Positions 1 through 8,010 of a DNA stretch of 64,000 bases are shown here, piece after piece. The notes under the pieces were generated by a model, which worked only from the letters and a program-made list of their open reading frames with translations, was not told the DNA's origin and searched no databases. How positions within the stretch are numbered: the stretch's first letter is position 1; the number at the start of each line of letters is the position of its first letter. Both the position numbers and the translations under genes were made by a program. The DNA is from Rhodocaloribacter litoris (lineage in GTDB: Bacteria; Bacteroidota; Rhodothermia; Rhodothermales; ISCAR-4553): NCBI RefSeq assembly GCF_011682235.2, contig NZ_CP076718.1, positions 2,277,793 to 2,341,792 of the forward strand, in the 5' to 3' direction.

Positions 1-73
1 CGGCCTGGGCTTCGGCCGGCCGGGGCGGGAGCACGAACCCGAGGAGCAAAAGCAACGACAGAAAAAAGCGCAT
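1..73 (-). CDS. Secreted protein, N-terminal fragment only
   Basis: The gene runs off the left edge of the window, so only about 24 codons are visible. They start with Met-Arg-Phe-Phe and continue with an unbroken Leu-rich hydrophobic core, then a Pro-rich stretch ending in Ala-Glu-Ala-Gln-Ala. This is a typical Sec signal peptide with a signal-peptidase I site (A-x-A followed by Gln). The mature protein is exported to the periplasm or beyond. Its function cannot be told from this fragment. Confidence 0.6.
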   Translation of the reverse strand, partial: MRFFLSLLLLLGFVLPPRPAEAQA

Positions 74-184
74 GGCGTATGAACAGGGTGCGTGACGACG
101 GACGAGCCAGCCGGACCGGGCCCCGGCGACAGAAAGATCGGGTACAGCAAAACGAATACCAAAGGTCCACCGGTACGGGATCGT

Positions 185-1228
185 TCAGGCCGGCATGCGC
201 CGTTCCGGCGCCCGGTCCTCCGGTGTGGCCGCCGGTCGCTTTCCCGACGGATCCCGCCGCGTCATCACCCGCACCACCCACTCGCCCACGGAGGCCCGGT
301 CCACCTCCGGCGCCGCCTCCTCCTTCTTCAGCGAGAACAGCACGAACAGCCCGAAGCTGAGCAGCTTGTCGAGCGCGGTGATCACGCCCAGCATACTGAA
401 CATCGCCGCTTCGGGAACGCCCAGGCTGGTGGACAACTCGACGCCGACGCCCATGAAAACCAGGTTCTGGTTGGGCAGGAACGGGATCCGCGTCAGGATG
501 ATGGAGATGGCGGCGAAGGTGAACCAGGTCCCGAGCGGAACCGACGGCATGACGACGGCCCACTGCCCGATCTGGAGCACCTGACCGAGCACGAGCCGGC
601 CACACTGCAGGGCGAAGATCACCAGGGCCGTCTTCGCCGCCATTGAGAAAAGGTACTTGCGAAAACGCAGCCCCACCGGCACCAGGAGCGCCATCAGGAT
701 GCCGGCCCCCATCCAGTAGCCCACGTCCTCATTCCGGAGCACATCGGTGAGGCGCAGGTGGCCGAGATACAGAAAAACCCCCAGCAGGCCCAGCGCAACG
801 AGCGTCGAGGCGGCCGACGAGAGGATGTTGTTGTCCCGGATCGTCTTGGCCAGTTCCGCTTCGGGGAGGGCGACGTGCCGCCGGGCCCATGTGAAGAAGT
901 ACACCTCGCCCGCGTACCCCATCACTTCCTTGTTGTAGATCCGCTTCTTGACGAAGGCGGGAATGCTGCGCCAGCCCGCAAACGGCCAGGTGACCTTGTA
1001 CATGACCACCTCGGCGAGCGGCAGCAGAAAGTAGAGCGCCAGGAAAAGCAGGTAGAAGAGCGGTTGCCGCGGGAGCGACGCCCAGATCGCCGCCCACCCG
1101 ATATGAACCAGCTTGTACCCCAGGTAGCCCAGCATCCCGAGCCAGAACAGCCCTCGCAACGCCCGGAGCACCATCCGCCCCCGATCCGACGCCGCGAAAC
1201 GATGCCAGTGTGTCACGATCGCCAGCAT
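185..1228 (-). CDS. Polytopic inner-membrane protein of unknown function
   Basis: A 347-residue protein with about eight hydrophobic segments spread from residue 25 to 310, separated by short basic loops, and a charged cytoplasmic tail of about 45 residues rich in Arg, Pro and Glu. The overall shape resembles flippase-like or lysylphosphatidylglycerol-synthase-type transmembrane proteins, but I see no diagnostic motif, so no function is assigned. It is transcribed alone, divergently from the membrane-protein pair that starts at 1465. Confidence 0.6.
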   Translation of the reverse strand: MLAIVTHWHRFAASDRGRMVLRALRGLFWLGMLGYLGYKLVHIGWAAIWASLPRQPLFYLLFLALYFLLPLAEVVMYKVTWPFAGWRSIPAFVKKRIYNKEVMGYAGEVYFFTWARRHVALPEAELAKTIRDNNILSSAASTLVALGLLGVFLYLGHLRLTDVLRNEDVGYWMGAGILMALLVPVGLRFRKYLFSMAAKTALVIFALQCGRLVLGQVLQIGQWAVVMPSVPLGTWFTFAAISIILTRIPFLPNQNLVFMGVGVELSTSLGVPEAAMFSMLGVITALDKLLSFGLFVLFSLKKEEAAPEVDRASVGEWVVRVMTRRDPSGKRPAATPEDRAPERRMPA

Positions 1229-1464
1229 GCAGGCGTGTGGTTGTCGTCAAAAAAGATTGCGTCGCGCAACATACCGTCCGGCCCGGCGCGTACACCGTTT
1301 CGGTTGGCTTCCTACCGGGATCGTTCCCCGAAGATTCTCCCCGGCCATGAATCTTCGGAAGATAAGGACATACCGGCGACCCGGAGAAACCTTCCGGCCT
1401 GAAAACATCTTGTAACACCAGCCCCTTCTATTTCGACTTTACTGACGAGAAACGGCTATTACCC

Positions 1465-1989
1465 ATGGAACACCCAACTGCCCAAGGAACGCGTAGGAGG
1501 CCCGCCTATCGCAGGGCCCTGCGTGCCTCGGCCGGCACCTTGCTGGTGTATGCCCTCCTGACCGCCACCCACCTGGGCGAGTTCTGGCCTTTCAGCATCT
1601 ATCCGATGTTCTCCCGGGGCGGCCACCCGTGGGTGCGGGCCGTCGTGCGCGAGGTGCCCGCCGGCGGCGAGGGAATCTCCTGGCAGACGGTGCACACCCC
1701 CGAGGCCCTCCCGGGCCATCCTTTCCCGCTCGGCGAGACGGGTATCAACCAGAACGACATCGCCAATTTCGTCTCGAAGTCGGCCGTATGGGACGCACAG
1801 CGCATCCGCGGTATGCGCAAGCTGTTCCGGAGCACCCTGGACGAGGTTGGCCTGCTCATCTACCGCGTCGAGGGCCGGCTGCACGAACCGGACTCCGTGG
1901 CCGTCACCTATACGCCCTTCATCCTCCTGACGCCGGACTCGACCTACTTCAACCCTGGTCTGTCCCTTCCCACCTCCGACGCCCGATGA
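1465..1989 (+). CDS. Membrane-anchored hypothetical protein, partner of HTTM protein
   Basis: A 174-residue protein. A basic N-terminus (about 22 residues) precedes a single membrane segment (about 23-40) and an extracytoplasmic domain of about 130 residues, including an FWPFSIYPMFS stretch often seen in small proteins paired with HTTM/VKGC-type membrane proteins. Its stop overlaps the next start (ATGA), so the two are translationally coupled. The unit may extend into the glycosyltransferase at 2919. Function unknown. Confidence 0.65.
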   Translation: MEHPTAQGTRRRPAYRRALRASAGTLLVYALLTATHLGEFWPFSIYPMFSRGGHPWVRAVVREVPAGGEGISWQTVHTPEALPGHPFPLGETGINQNDIANFVSKSAVWDAQRIRGMRKLFRSTLDEVGLLIYRVEGRLHEPDSVAVTYTPFILLTPDSTYFNPGLSLPTSDAR

Positions 1990-2891
1990 CCATGAACCGG
2001 TTGCTCAAGAACCTTTTCGATTTCGAGCGCCCCGAAACCACGGGCGAACGGCTCTTCTATCGCCTTTTCGAACTGGCCGTGCTCTACTGGGTCCTGCATT
2101 TCGCCTGGGACTGGGGCTTCTACATCCAGCGGATCGGCGAGGTGGTGTTGCCGCTGGGCATCGCGCAGTACATCGACATCTCGTTCATGTTCGAGCACGG
2201 CGTCTCGCTTCTGAACGCGGGCGCCATCACGGTGGCCGCGGCGCTGGCGTTCTTCCGGCGGTGGCGCTACGGCTACCTGGCGGCCCTGCTCCTGCTGCAC
2301 CTCCAGTACGTTTCCCGCTTCTGCCTGGGGGAGATCTCGCACGGCTCGAACATCATCGGCATGGTGCTGGTGGGCATGGCGCTGGCCCCGCTCTGCTTCG
2401 ACGACCGGGACCGGCAGCGGCGTTTCGTCTTCGGCTTCAGCTATTTCTTCCTCGGCCTGGGCTACGTCTCGGCGGCCGTATGCAAGCTCGTCGCCTCGGG
2501 ACCGGGCTGGGTGGACGGACGGCACCTGTGGATGTGGATCGCCGAGCGAACGGTGGACACCTTCTCCATCACCGGGGAGATCCATTACACCTGGGTGCAG
2601 GAACTGGCGCTGAGCGCCGTTCCCATCGCCACGCTGATCCTGACCTTCGGCCTGCTGGCGGAATTCTTCGCCTTTTTGATGTGGTTCAAGCGCACCCGCC
2701 CCTACATCATGACGCTGCTCCTCACGATGCACATCGGCATCCTGCTCTCGATGCAAATCAACTTCCCGGCGAACAACGTGATGCTCCTGCTGCTGGCCTA
2801 CCCCTGGCATGCCTGGATCGACCGGGGGCTGGCCCACCTGGGAGCGACGGCCTTCGAGCGGATCCGGCGGGCCAGTTTGCGGTTTACCTGA
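1986..2891 (+). CDS. HTTM / vitamin-K-carboxylase-like membrane protein
   Basis: About 301 residues, starting at the ATG that overlaps the previous stop (ATGA). A longer in-frame extension upstream is only a shadow of the preceding gene. There are roughly seven membrane segments with conserved-looking polar positions (HFAWDWGFYIQ, HGVSLLNAG, LLLHLQYVSRFCLGE, MHIGILLSMQINFPANN). This pattern fits the HTTM superfamily (horizontally transferred transmembrane domain, related to vitamin-K-dependent gamma-carboxylase). The substrate is unknown. The preceding small membrane protein is its probable partner, and the next gene is a glycosyltransferase, so a role in the cell envelope is a reasonable inference. 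Confidence 0.65.
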   Translation: MTMNRLLKNLFDFERPETTGERLFYRLFELAVLYWVLHFAWDWGFYIQRIGEVVLPLGIAQYIDISFMFEHGVSLLNAGAITVAAALAFFRRWRYGYLAALLLLHLQYVSRFCLGEISHGSNIIGMVLVGMALAPLCFDDRDRQRRFVFGFSYFFLGLGYVSAAVCKLVASGPGWVDGRHLWMWIAERTVDTFSITGEIHYTWVQELALSAVPIATLILTFGLLAEFFAFLMWFKRTRPYIMTLLLTMHIGILLSMQINFPANNVMLLLLAYPWHAWIDRGLAHLGATAFERIRRASLRFT

Positions 2892-2918
2892 GCCCCTTTC
2901 ACGGCTCCAACCCGCCGT

Positions 2919-4079
2919 ATGCGCCTGCTCCTCCTGACCCAGGACTTCCCACCGGACACCGGCGGCACGCAGACGTACGCCCTGGAACTGGCCCGCCGGC
3001 TGGCGCCCCGGTGCGACGACTTTGCCGTGCTGGCCCCGCACATTGCCGGCTGTGAGGCCACGGACGCACGACTTCCCTTTCCCGTCATCCGCGTCCGCGC
3101 CGGCTACGACAGCTTCGCGGTGAAGGCCCTCGGGGCCCTCCTCCACCACACCCGGCATCGTCCGGCCGACGCCACGTTACACGTGCAATGGGCGACGGCG
3201 GGCACGGGGCTCGCGGCCCGGCGGCTGGGGCACCTCCGGCGGGTATACGTGGCCGCGCACGGGCGGGAGCTGCTCTTCAACCCGCTGCCCCGGCCCTTCG
3301 GCGGCCTCTACGACCAGCTGCGCCGGGCCATCCTCCGCCGGGCCGATCACCTTTTCCCGGTCAGCCGGTACACGGGCGGGCTGCTGGCCGCGGCGGGGGT
3401 CCGCCCCGAACGCTGGACCGTCGTGCCCAATGGAACCGACCCGGACCGCTTCGTCCCCCTGGAGGCTACCCCCCTCCGCACGCGCCTCGGGCTGGAGCAC
3501 CGTCCCACCCTGCTGACCGTCTGCCGGCTGGTACCGCGCAAGGGCGTCGACACGGTCCTGCAGGCGCTCCCGCAGGTGGTCGAGGCTGTGCCGGAGGTCG
3601 TCTACCTCATCGGCGGCGACGGGCCGGATCGCCCCCGGCTCGAAGGCCTTACCCGCGATCTCGGCGTGACCGACCACGTGCGCTTCTGTGGCCGGATTCC
3701 GGACGACGACCTGCCCCTCCTCTACAACGCCTGCGACGTCTTCGTGATGCCTTCCCGCCTCGACCCTCCCCACGTCGAGGGCTTCGGCCTCGTCTTCCTC
3801 GAAGCCGGCGCGTGCGGCAAACCCGTCGTCGGTGCCCGGACGGGCGGCATCCCCGACGCCGTCGCCGACGGGGAGACGGGCCTGCTCGTGCCGCCGGACG
3901 ACCCCCCCACGCTGGCTGCCGCCCTGTGCCGGCTTCTGGCCGCCCCCGACTGGGCCCGGCACCTGGGCCGGCAGGGACGGCGGCGCGTCCTCGAAGCCTT
4001 CACCTGGGACCACGCCGCCGACCGCCTCTTCGCAACCCTCCGGCGGGACCTGGCGGCTTTTGCAAAAGCTCCGCTTTAG
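2919..4079 (+). CDS. GT4-family glycosyltransferase
   Basis: A 386-residue GT-B fold glycosyltransferase. The N-terminal acceptor domain begins with an LLLTQDFPPDTGGTQTY glycine-rich loop typical of family GT4. The C-terminal nucleotide-sugar domain shows RLVPRKGVDTVLQALP (about 205-220), an IGGDGPDRPRLE motif, and the catalytic-domain signature EGFGLVFLEAGACGKPVVG (EX7E type, about 287-305), followed by GGIPDAV and GETGLLVPPDDP. It probably transfers a sugar to a lipid or polysaccharide at the inner face of the membrane. The acceptor cannot be predicted. It lies 27 bp downstream of the HTTM gene. Confidence 0.88.
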   Translation: MRLLLLTQDFPPDTGGTQTYALELARRLAPRCDDFAVLAPHIAGCEATDARLPFPVIRVRAGYDSFAVKALGALLHHTRHRPADATLHVQWATAGTGLAARRLGHLRRVYVAAHGRELLFNPLPRPFGGLYDQLRRAILRRADHLFPVSRYTGGLLAAAGVRPERWTVVPNGTDPDRFVPLEATPLRTRLGLEHRPTLLTVCRLVPRKGVDTVLQALPQVVEAVPEVVYLIGGDGPDRPRLEGLTRDLGVTDHVRFCGRIPDDDLPLLYNACDVFVMPSRLDPPHVEGFGLVFLEAGACGKPVVGARTGGIPDAVADGETGLLVPPDDPPTLAAALCRLLAAPDWARHLGRQGRRRVLEAFTWDHAADRLFATLRRDLAAFAKAPL

Positions 4080-4201
4080 TTTTTCCGGCCCTCTTGCTTA
4101 CCTTGCCGGACCGGACACGCCCACGTCCGCACAGACTCCAGACGATCCAGGCTGCGTTGAGCCGGGTCGCATGGCTCAACGCGACCCATCCACGGTTTTC
4201 C

Positions 4202-4612
4202 ATGCCCCACACGTACGATTCCCTTCAGATCGGCGACTCGTTCTCGATCAACCGCGTCGTCACGGCCGAGGAGGTGCGCCTGTTCGCCGAACTCTCCGGC
4301 GACGACAACCCGATCCACGTCGATGAGGCCTATGCCCGGACCACCCGGTTCGGCAAACCGATCGTGCACGGCGTTTACCTGCTCGGCATCGTCTCGAAGG
4401 TGCTCGGGCGCGATTTCCCCGGACACGGCAGCGTAGCCGTCAACATCTCGTGCCGGTTCCTCCGGCCGGTGCACGTCGACTCCGAAATCACCGTCGAGGT
4501 GCGCGTGGCAGAAAAGATCGAAAAACACCGGCACGTCCGCATGCGCATCTTCGTCTACAGCGGCGGCAAAATGGCCCTCGGTGGCGAAGCCACCCTCATC
4601 CCCCCGGGATAG
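4202..4612 (+). CDS. MaoC-like (R)-specific enoyl-CoA hydratase
   Basis: A 136-residue single hot-dog domain. It begins MPHTYDSLQIGD and carries the hydratase-2 motif: LFAELSGDDNPIHVDEAYA with catalytic Asp and His, then FGKPIVHGVYLLGIVSKVLG. The family hydrates trans-2-enoyl-CoA to (R)-3-hydroxyacyl-CoA (PhaJ-like), which links beta-oxidation to PHA or fatty-acid metabolism. Length equals the usual monodomain form. The reading frame is open far upstream inside the glycosyltransferase gene, but the homology begins at this ATG. It converges on the M48 protease gene. Confidence 0.88.
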   Translation: MPHTYDSLQIGDSFSINRVVTAEEVRLFAELSGDDNPIHVDEAYARTTRFGKPIVHGVYLLGIVSKVLGRDFPGHGSVAVNISCRFLRPVHVDSEITVEVRVAEKIEKHRHVRMRIFVYSGGKMALGGEATLIPPG

Positions 4613-4694
4613 CCCCCTCCGGCGGCACGAAAGGGCGGGGACGCGGGCCTGCCCCGCTCGTTGAACGCACGCCGCAGCGCCCTCCACCACGCGG

Positions 4695-6230
4695 CTAGCG
4701 GACCAGCTTCAGCTTGCGCCCCGGCTCGACCGGCGTATTGCGCTCGACCTGGTTCAGGATCGCCATCCGTTCGACGTCCCATCCGCGCGGCAGGCGACCC
4801 GCTTCCGGGACGAAGGTATGGAACGGCGCCGCGCGGGAGGCCGTCTCCACGGCCAGGCGGACCGGCTGCACGTTCAGGATGCGCGGGTCGGTCAGCCGCG
4901 CGAAGCCCCGCATGGTCATGGTAAAGACGTCGGCGTAGGTTTCGTAGAGCGAGGCCAGGGTATAGCCCGTGAAGGCATAGACGTTGCCGCCGTACTCGAT
5001 GAAATAGGCCAGCAGCCCCAGGTTCTGCCCGTCCTGTGTCCGGGCGCGGGCTTCCACGTAATAGGCCGGGTTGCCGCCGGCCGTGGACGGGCCCGAGTCG
5101 ACGACCGTGATGCCTTCCTGGGCGGCAAAGCGACCGGCGGCATCGCGCGCCGTCTTCGCCTGCGCCTCGATGGTAAAGAGCATCAGGGCCTGCTGATCGG
5201 GGGCTACCAGGAGAACCCGGGCCGGCTCGTTGATCACCTGATAGTTCGGCGGCACGGGAAACTGGAAACGCAGGTCGGGGTGATAGAACAGCCCGTCCTC
5301 GACGAAGCCCTGGCGCGGATTGTCCCCGAGGACGATCCCGTCGATCCGGGCGAGAAAGGCATCGCGGCCGACTTCGGTCAGGTTGATACGGGCCTCCCAT
5401 TCGGCAGCATACCGCAGTATCGTCTGCTCCCGTTCGCCGGGGTCGGGGTGGGTGGAGAGGAACGACGGCAGGCGCTGGTTGCTCTGTGCACTGAGACGCT
5501 CGAGGGTGCGGAAGAAGGCGGCCGCCTCCCCCACCTTGTATCCGGCCTTTGCCGCGTATTCCACGCCCACGTCGTCGGACTCCCGCTCGTCGTCGCGGCC
5601 GTAGCTGAGAAAAAGCAGCTGCAGGCCCGTGCTGCCGAGGTTGAGCACCTGCTCGGCCGTGTTGCCGCCGAAGATGCCCTGCCCGACGACGGCGCCGGTG
5701 ATGAGGCCAAGCTGGAGCAGCGACTGCGAGGCCGCCCGCTTCGAGGCGTGCCGCCCGGCGACGTGCCCGATCTCGTGGCCGAGCACCACGGCCAGCTGGG
5801 CCTCGTTCTCCAGGTGCGCCAGCAGCCCCCGCGTCACGTAGACGTACCCGCCGGGCAGGGCGAAGGCGTTGACCACGGGACTGTCGAGCACGCGGAACGT
5901 GAAGGCCAGGTTGCGGAAGCGCGGCTCGGCGTTCTGGTGGCGGAGGTGACTGTGCGCCAGCACCTTTTCCCCGACGCGCCGCACGTACTCGGCCAGCGCC
6001 TCGTCCTCGTACAGCCCGAACTGCGCCACGATCTGCGGGTCCGCCTCCCGCCCGCTTTGGATCTCCTCCTCCCAGGTGTAGCCGTAGAGCCGCTTGTTGC
6101 CCGTGATCGGGTTCACGTCGCGCGTGGCGACGCAGCCGGCGACGAGGCCCGCCGCCATCACTACGACCAGAAAGGCCCGCAGCAGCGCGGGCGCGCGGCC
6201 TCCCGCCGGAGAGTGTTTCACGTGAAACAT
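4695..6230 (-). CDS. M48-family metalloprotease lipoprotein (BepA-like)
   Basis: About 511 residues. The start used is the second in-frame ATG, because AAGGACG lies directly ahead of it; a Met four codons upstream is possible. The signal peptide ends in a lipobox (LVAGC), so the protein should be membrane-anchored in the periplasm. The zinc motif HEIGH (in VVLGHEIGHVAGRHAS) identifies peptidase family M48, and a downstream ESDDVG provides the third-ligand region. Related proteins (BepA/YfgC) do quality control on outer-membrane proteins. The second half is a domain of unknown function seen with M48 lipoproteins. The first six codons (MFHVKH) coincide with a perfect parS palindrome. Confidence 0.88.
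   Translation of the reverse strand: MFHVKHSPAGGRAPALLRAFLVVVMAAGLVAGCVATRDVNPITGNKRLYGYTWEEEIQSGREADPQIVAQFGLYEDEALAEYVRRVGEKVLAHSHLRHQNAEPRFRNLAFTFRVLDSPVVNAFALPGGYVYVTRGLLAHLENEAQLAVVLGHEIGHVAGRHASKRAASQSLLQLGLITGAVVGQGIFGGNTAEQVLNLGSTGLQLLFLSYGRDDERESDDVGVEYAAKAGYKVGEAAAFFRTLERLSAQSNQRLPSFLSTHPDPGEREQTILRYAAEWEARINLTEVGRDAFLARIDGIVLGDNPRQGFVEDGLFYHPDLRFQFPVPPNYQVINEPARVLLVAPDQQALMLFTIEAQAKTARDAAGRFAAQEGITVVDSGPSTAGGNPAYYVEARARTQDGQNLGLLAYFIEYGGNVYAFTGYTLASLYETYADVFTMTMRGFARLTDPRILNVQPVRLAVETASRAAPFHTFVPEAGRLPRGWDVERMAILNQVERNTPVEPGRKLKLVR
6214..6229. promoter_or_regulatory. parS site (perfect 16-bp palindrome)
   Basis: TGTTTCACGTGAAACA is a perfect palindrome identical to the widespread bacterial consensus for the chromosome-partitioning protein ParB. 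It overlaps codons 1-6 of the M48 protease gene, so the site is read through as coding sequence. Confidence 0.9.
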
Positions 6231-6399
6231 CGTCCTTTCCATCGTTAGTGCTTGATACCTTCCTGCGCGTTCTCCCGGCCGAACCTGTCAGGCCGTCTGA
6301 CACGGCCCATAAACCACGGGCGGGCCGCCGCATCCTTTGGGGCATGATACGCAAGGCGGATCAACCCGCGCCACACACCGTGACGCCAGGCGGCCTTCC

Positions 6400-7545
6400 C
6401 TACGCCCCGGCCTCGCAGACGGCTCCCGCCTCCACGCGGATCAGCCGGTGCACGTCCTCGCCGAAGGGAACGATACCGTCAAACGGGTCGAGGCGGGCCG
6501 CCGTGATGAGACTCTGCCCGACGGCGCCCGACTGCAACAGGTGCAGAAACCCTTCGGCCCGCACGGGGTCGAGGTTGTCGAAAACGTCGTCGAGCAGGAG
6601 CAGGGGGGTCTCTTCGAGGCGATCCTGAAGGTAGAAGAACTGGGCGAGCTTGAGGGCCATGCCGAAGGTGCGGTGCTGGCCCTGCGAGGCGTAGCGCCGC
6701 ACCTCGAGGCCGTTGAGGTAAAACACCAGCTCGTCGAGGTGGGGGCCGGCCAGGGTACGACCGCGTTGCTGCTCACGGCGGGCCAGCCGGGCCAGGCGCC
6801 GGCGGAAGACCTCTGCCACGGCCGCCTCGTCGGCTTCCGGATCGAGCCCGTCGAGCGAGACATAGGTGATGGTCGGGCGCTCGGCCACCGACTCGATCCG
6901 GGCGTAGGCCGCTTCCAGGAATGCGGCGAACTCGTGCATGAAGCGCAACCGCCCTGCAATGACCCGGCTGCCGAGCGTGACCAGCTCCTCGTCCCACGAC
7001 GCCATCAGGGCCGGCGGCGGAGCGGCGCCCCGGCGGCGGGCCTCCGCGAGCAACACGTTGCGCTGTCGCAGCGCGCGGCGGTACTTGAGCAGGTCGTCCA
7101 GGTAAACGGGGCGGGCCTGGCTGAGGATGTTGTCCAGGAAGCGGCGGCGCTCGTCCGGGCCGCCGGCGGTGATCGCCTGGTCGAGCGGGGAGAAGACGAC
7201 CACCGGCAGCATGCCCACCACCTGGGCCAGCCGCTCCAGCGGGGCCCCGTTGATGAAGAGCCGCTTCCCCTCCTCCGGCACATACACGAGCCGCGCCCGG
7301 AGGTGGGGCCGCTGCTCTCCCTCGAACGTTCCCTCCACCTCAAAGAACGGCGCCCCCTGCCGCAGCACATACCCGTCCTGCGACGCGATGAAACTCTTCG
7401 AGAGACACAGGTAGTGAACCGCCTCCAGGACGTTCGTCTTTCCCGCCCCGTTCGGCCCGACGAGCAGGTTCACCTTCGGAGCGAAGGTGAGGCGCGTCTC
7501 GGCATGGGCGCGGAAGGCATGCAAGCGAAGGTCGCGGAGGATCAT
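6400..7545 (-). CDS. recF: DNA replication and repair protein RecF
   Basis: A 381-residue SMC-like ATPase. Walker A is GPNGAGKTN (residues 30-38), the ABC-type signature is near YASQGQHRTF, and Walker B is LLLLDDVFDNLD near the C-terminus. This order and length (usually 350-400) are those of RecF, which with RecO and RecR loads RecA at single-strand gaps. In many bacteria recF sits beside dnaN; here it is about 40 kb from dnaN and next to the M48 protease. It is transcribed toward that gene, 170 bp away. Confidence 0.95.
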   Translation of the reverse strand: MILRDLRLHAFRAHAETRLTFAPKVNLLVGPNGAGKTNVLEAVHYLCLSKSFIASQDGYVLRQGAPFFEVEGTFEGEQRPHLRARLVYVPEEGKRLFINGAPLERLAQVVGMLPVVVFSPLDQAITAGGPDERRRFLDNILSQARPVYLDDLLKYRRALRQRNVLLAEARRRGAAPPPALMASWDEELVTLGSRVIAGRLRFMHEFAAFLEAAYARIESVAERPTITYVSLDGLDPEADEAAVAEVFRRRLARLARREQQRGRTLAGPHLDELVFYLNGLEVRRYASQGQHRTFGMALKLAQFFYLQDRLEETPLLLLDDVFDNLDPVRAEGFLHLLQSGAVGQSLITAARLDPFDGIVPFGEDVHRLIRVEAGAVCEAGA

Positions 7546-7693
7546 GGGGACGGACGGGTTCGCGGCAATCCGGCAGGATGAACGCCCCCCGCCCGGTTTC
7601 GTTCAGATGGGCCGAATGGAGGCACGGAAACACGCGATGCAAGCGAGGCGGGATCGCGCGGGCCTCCTGCACCGCCCCCGGACCCGCTCCCAA

Positions 7694-7726
7694 GAAAAAA
7701 GCCCTGCACCCCTTTCGATGCAGGGC
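7694..7726 (-). terminator. Rho-independent terminator after the small peptide gene
   Basis: On the minus strand an 8-bp perfect stem (GCCCTGCA with TGCAGGGC, 10-nt loop) is followed by six Ts. It lies about 70 bp downstream of the 48-residue peptide ORF, the only minus-strand gene it could serve, and so supports that gene being transcribed. RecF starts 150 bp further on. Confidence 0.8.
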
Positions 7727-7793
7727 CCGCCGACCTAAATTCAGCTTGAAAGACGACCCTCCAGAACCGGGACACCGCGGATACGGTCCCCAC

Positions 7794-7940
7794 TCAGCAG
7801 TTCGGATAGTCCGGATGATCGGGACCGCACGGCGGTGCGGGATCGTTGCCGTCTCCTCCATCGCCCCCGGCTTCACCGGCAAGCTCGTCTCCTTCCGGCT
7901 CCTCGTCGCTCATGGGCAGGTAAAAGCGCCACCTTTTCAT
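7794..7940 (-). CDS. 48-residue acidic peptide divergent from the CHAT protease
   Basis: This small ORF has good expression signals: GGAGG seven bases ahead of its ATG and a strong terminator downstream. The product starts MKRWRFYLPMSDEE, continues as an acidic Gly/Asp-rich linker and ends CGPDHPDYPNC, with two Cys ten residues apart. There is no signal peptide. I do not recognise the family. It shares a 70-bp divergent intergenic region with the secreted TPR-CHAT protease gene, so co-regulation is plausible and a partner or substrate relationship is conceivable, but that is inference. Confidence 0.65.
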   Translation of the reverse strand: MKRWRFYLPMSDEEPEGDELAGEAGGDGGDGNDPAPPCGPDHPDYPNC

Positions 7941-8010
7941 GATGTCCTCCGGTGCTTACTTTAAATGGATGTGAACCTTACTGATAACGGACAGAAGATA
8001 GGAATCCCCC

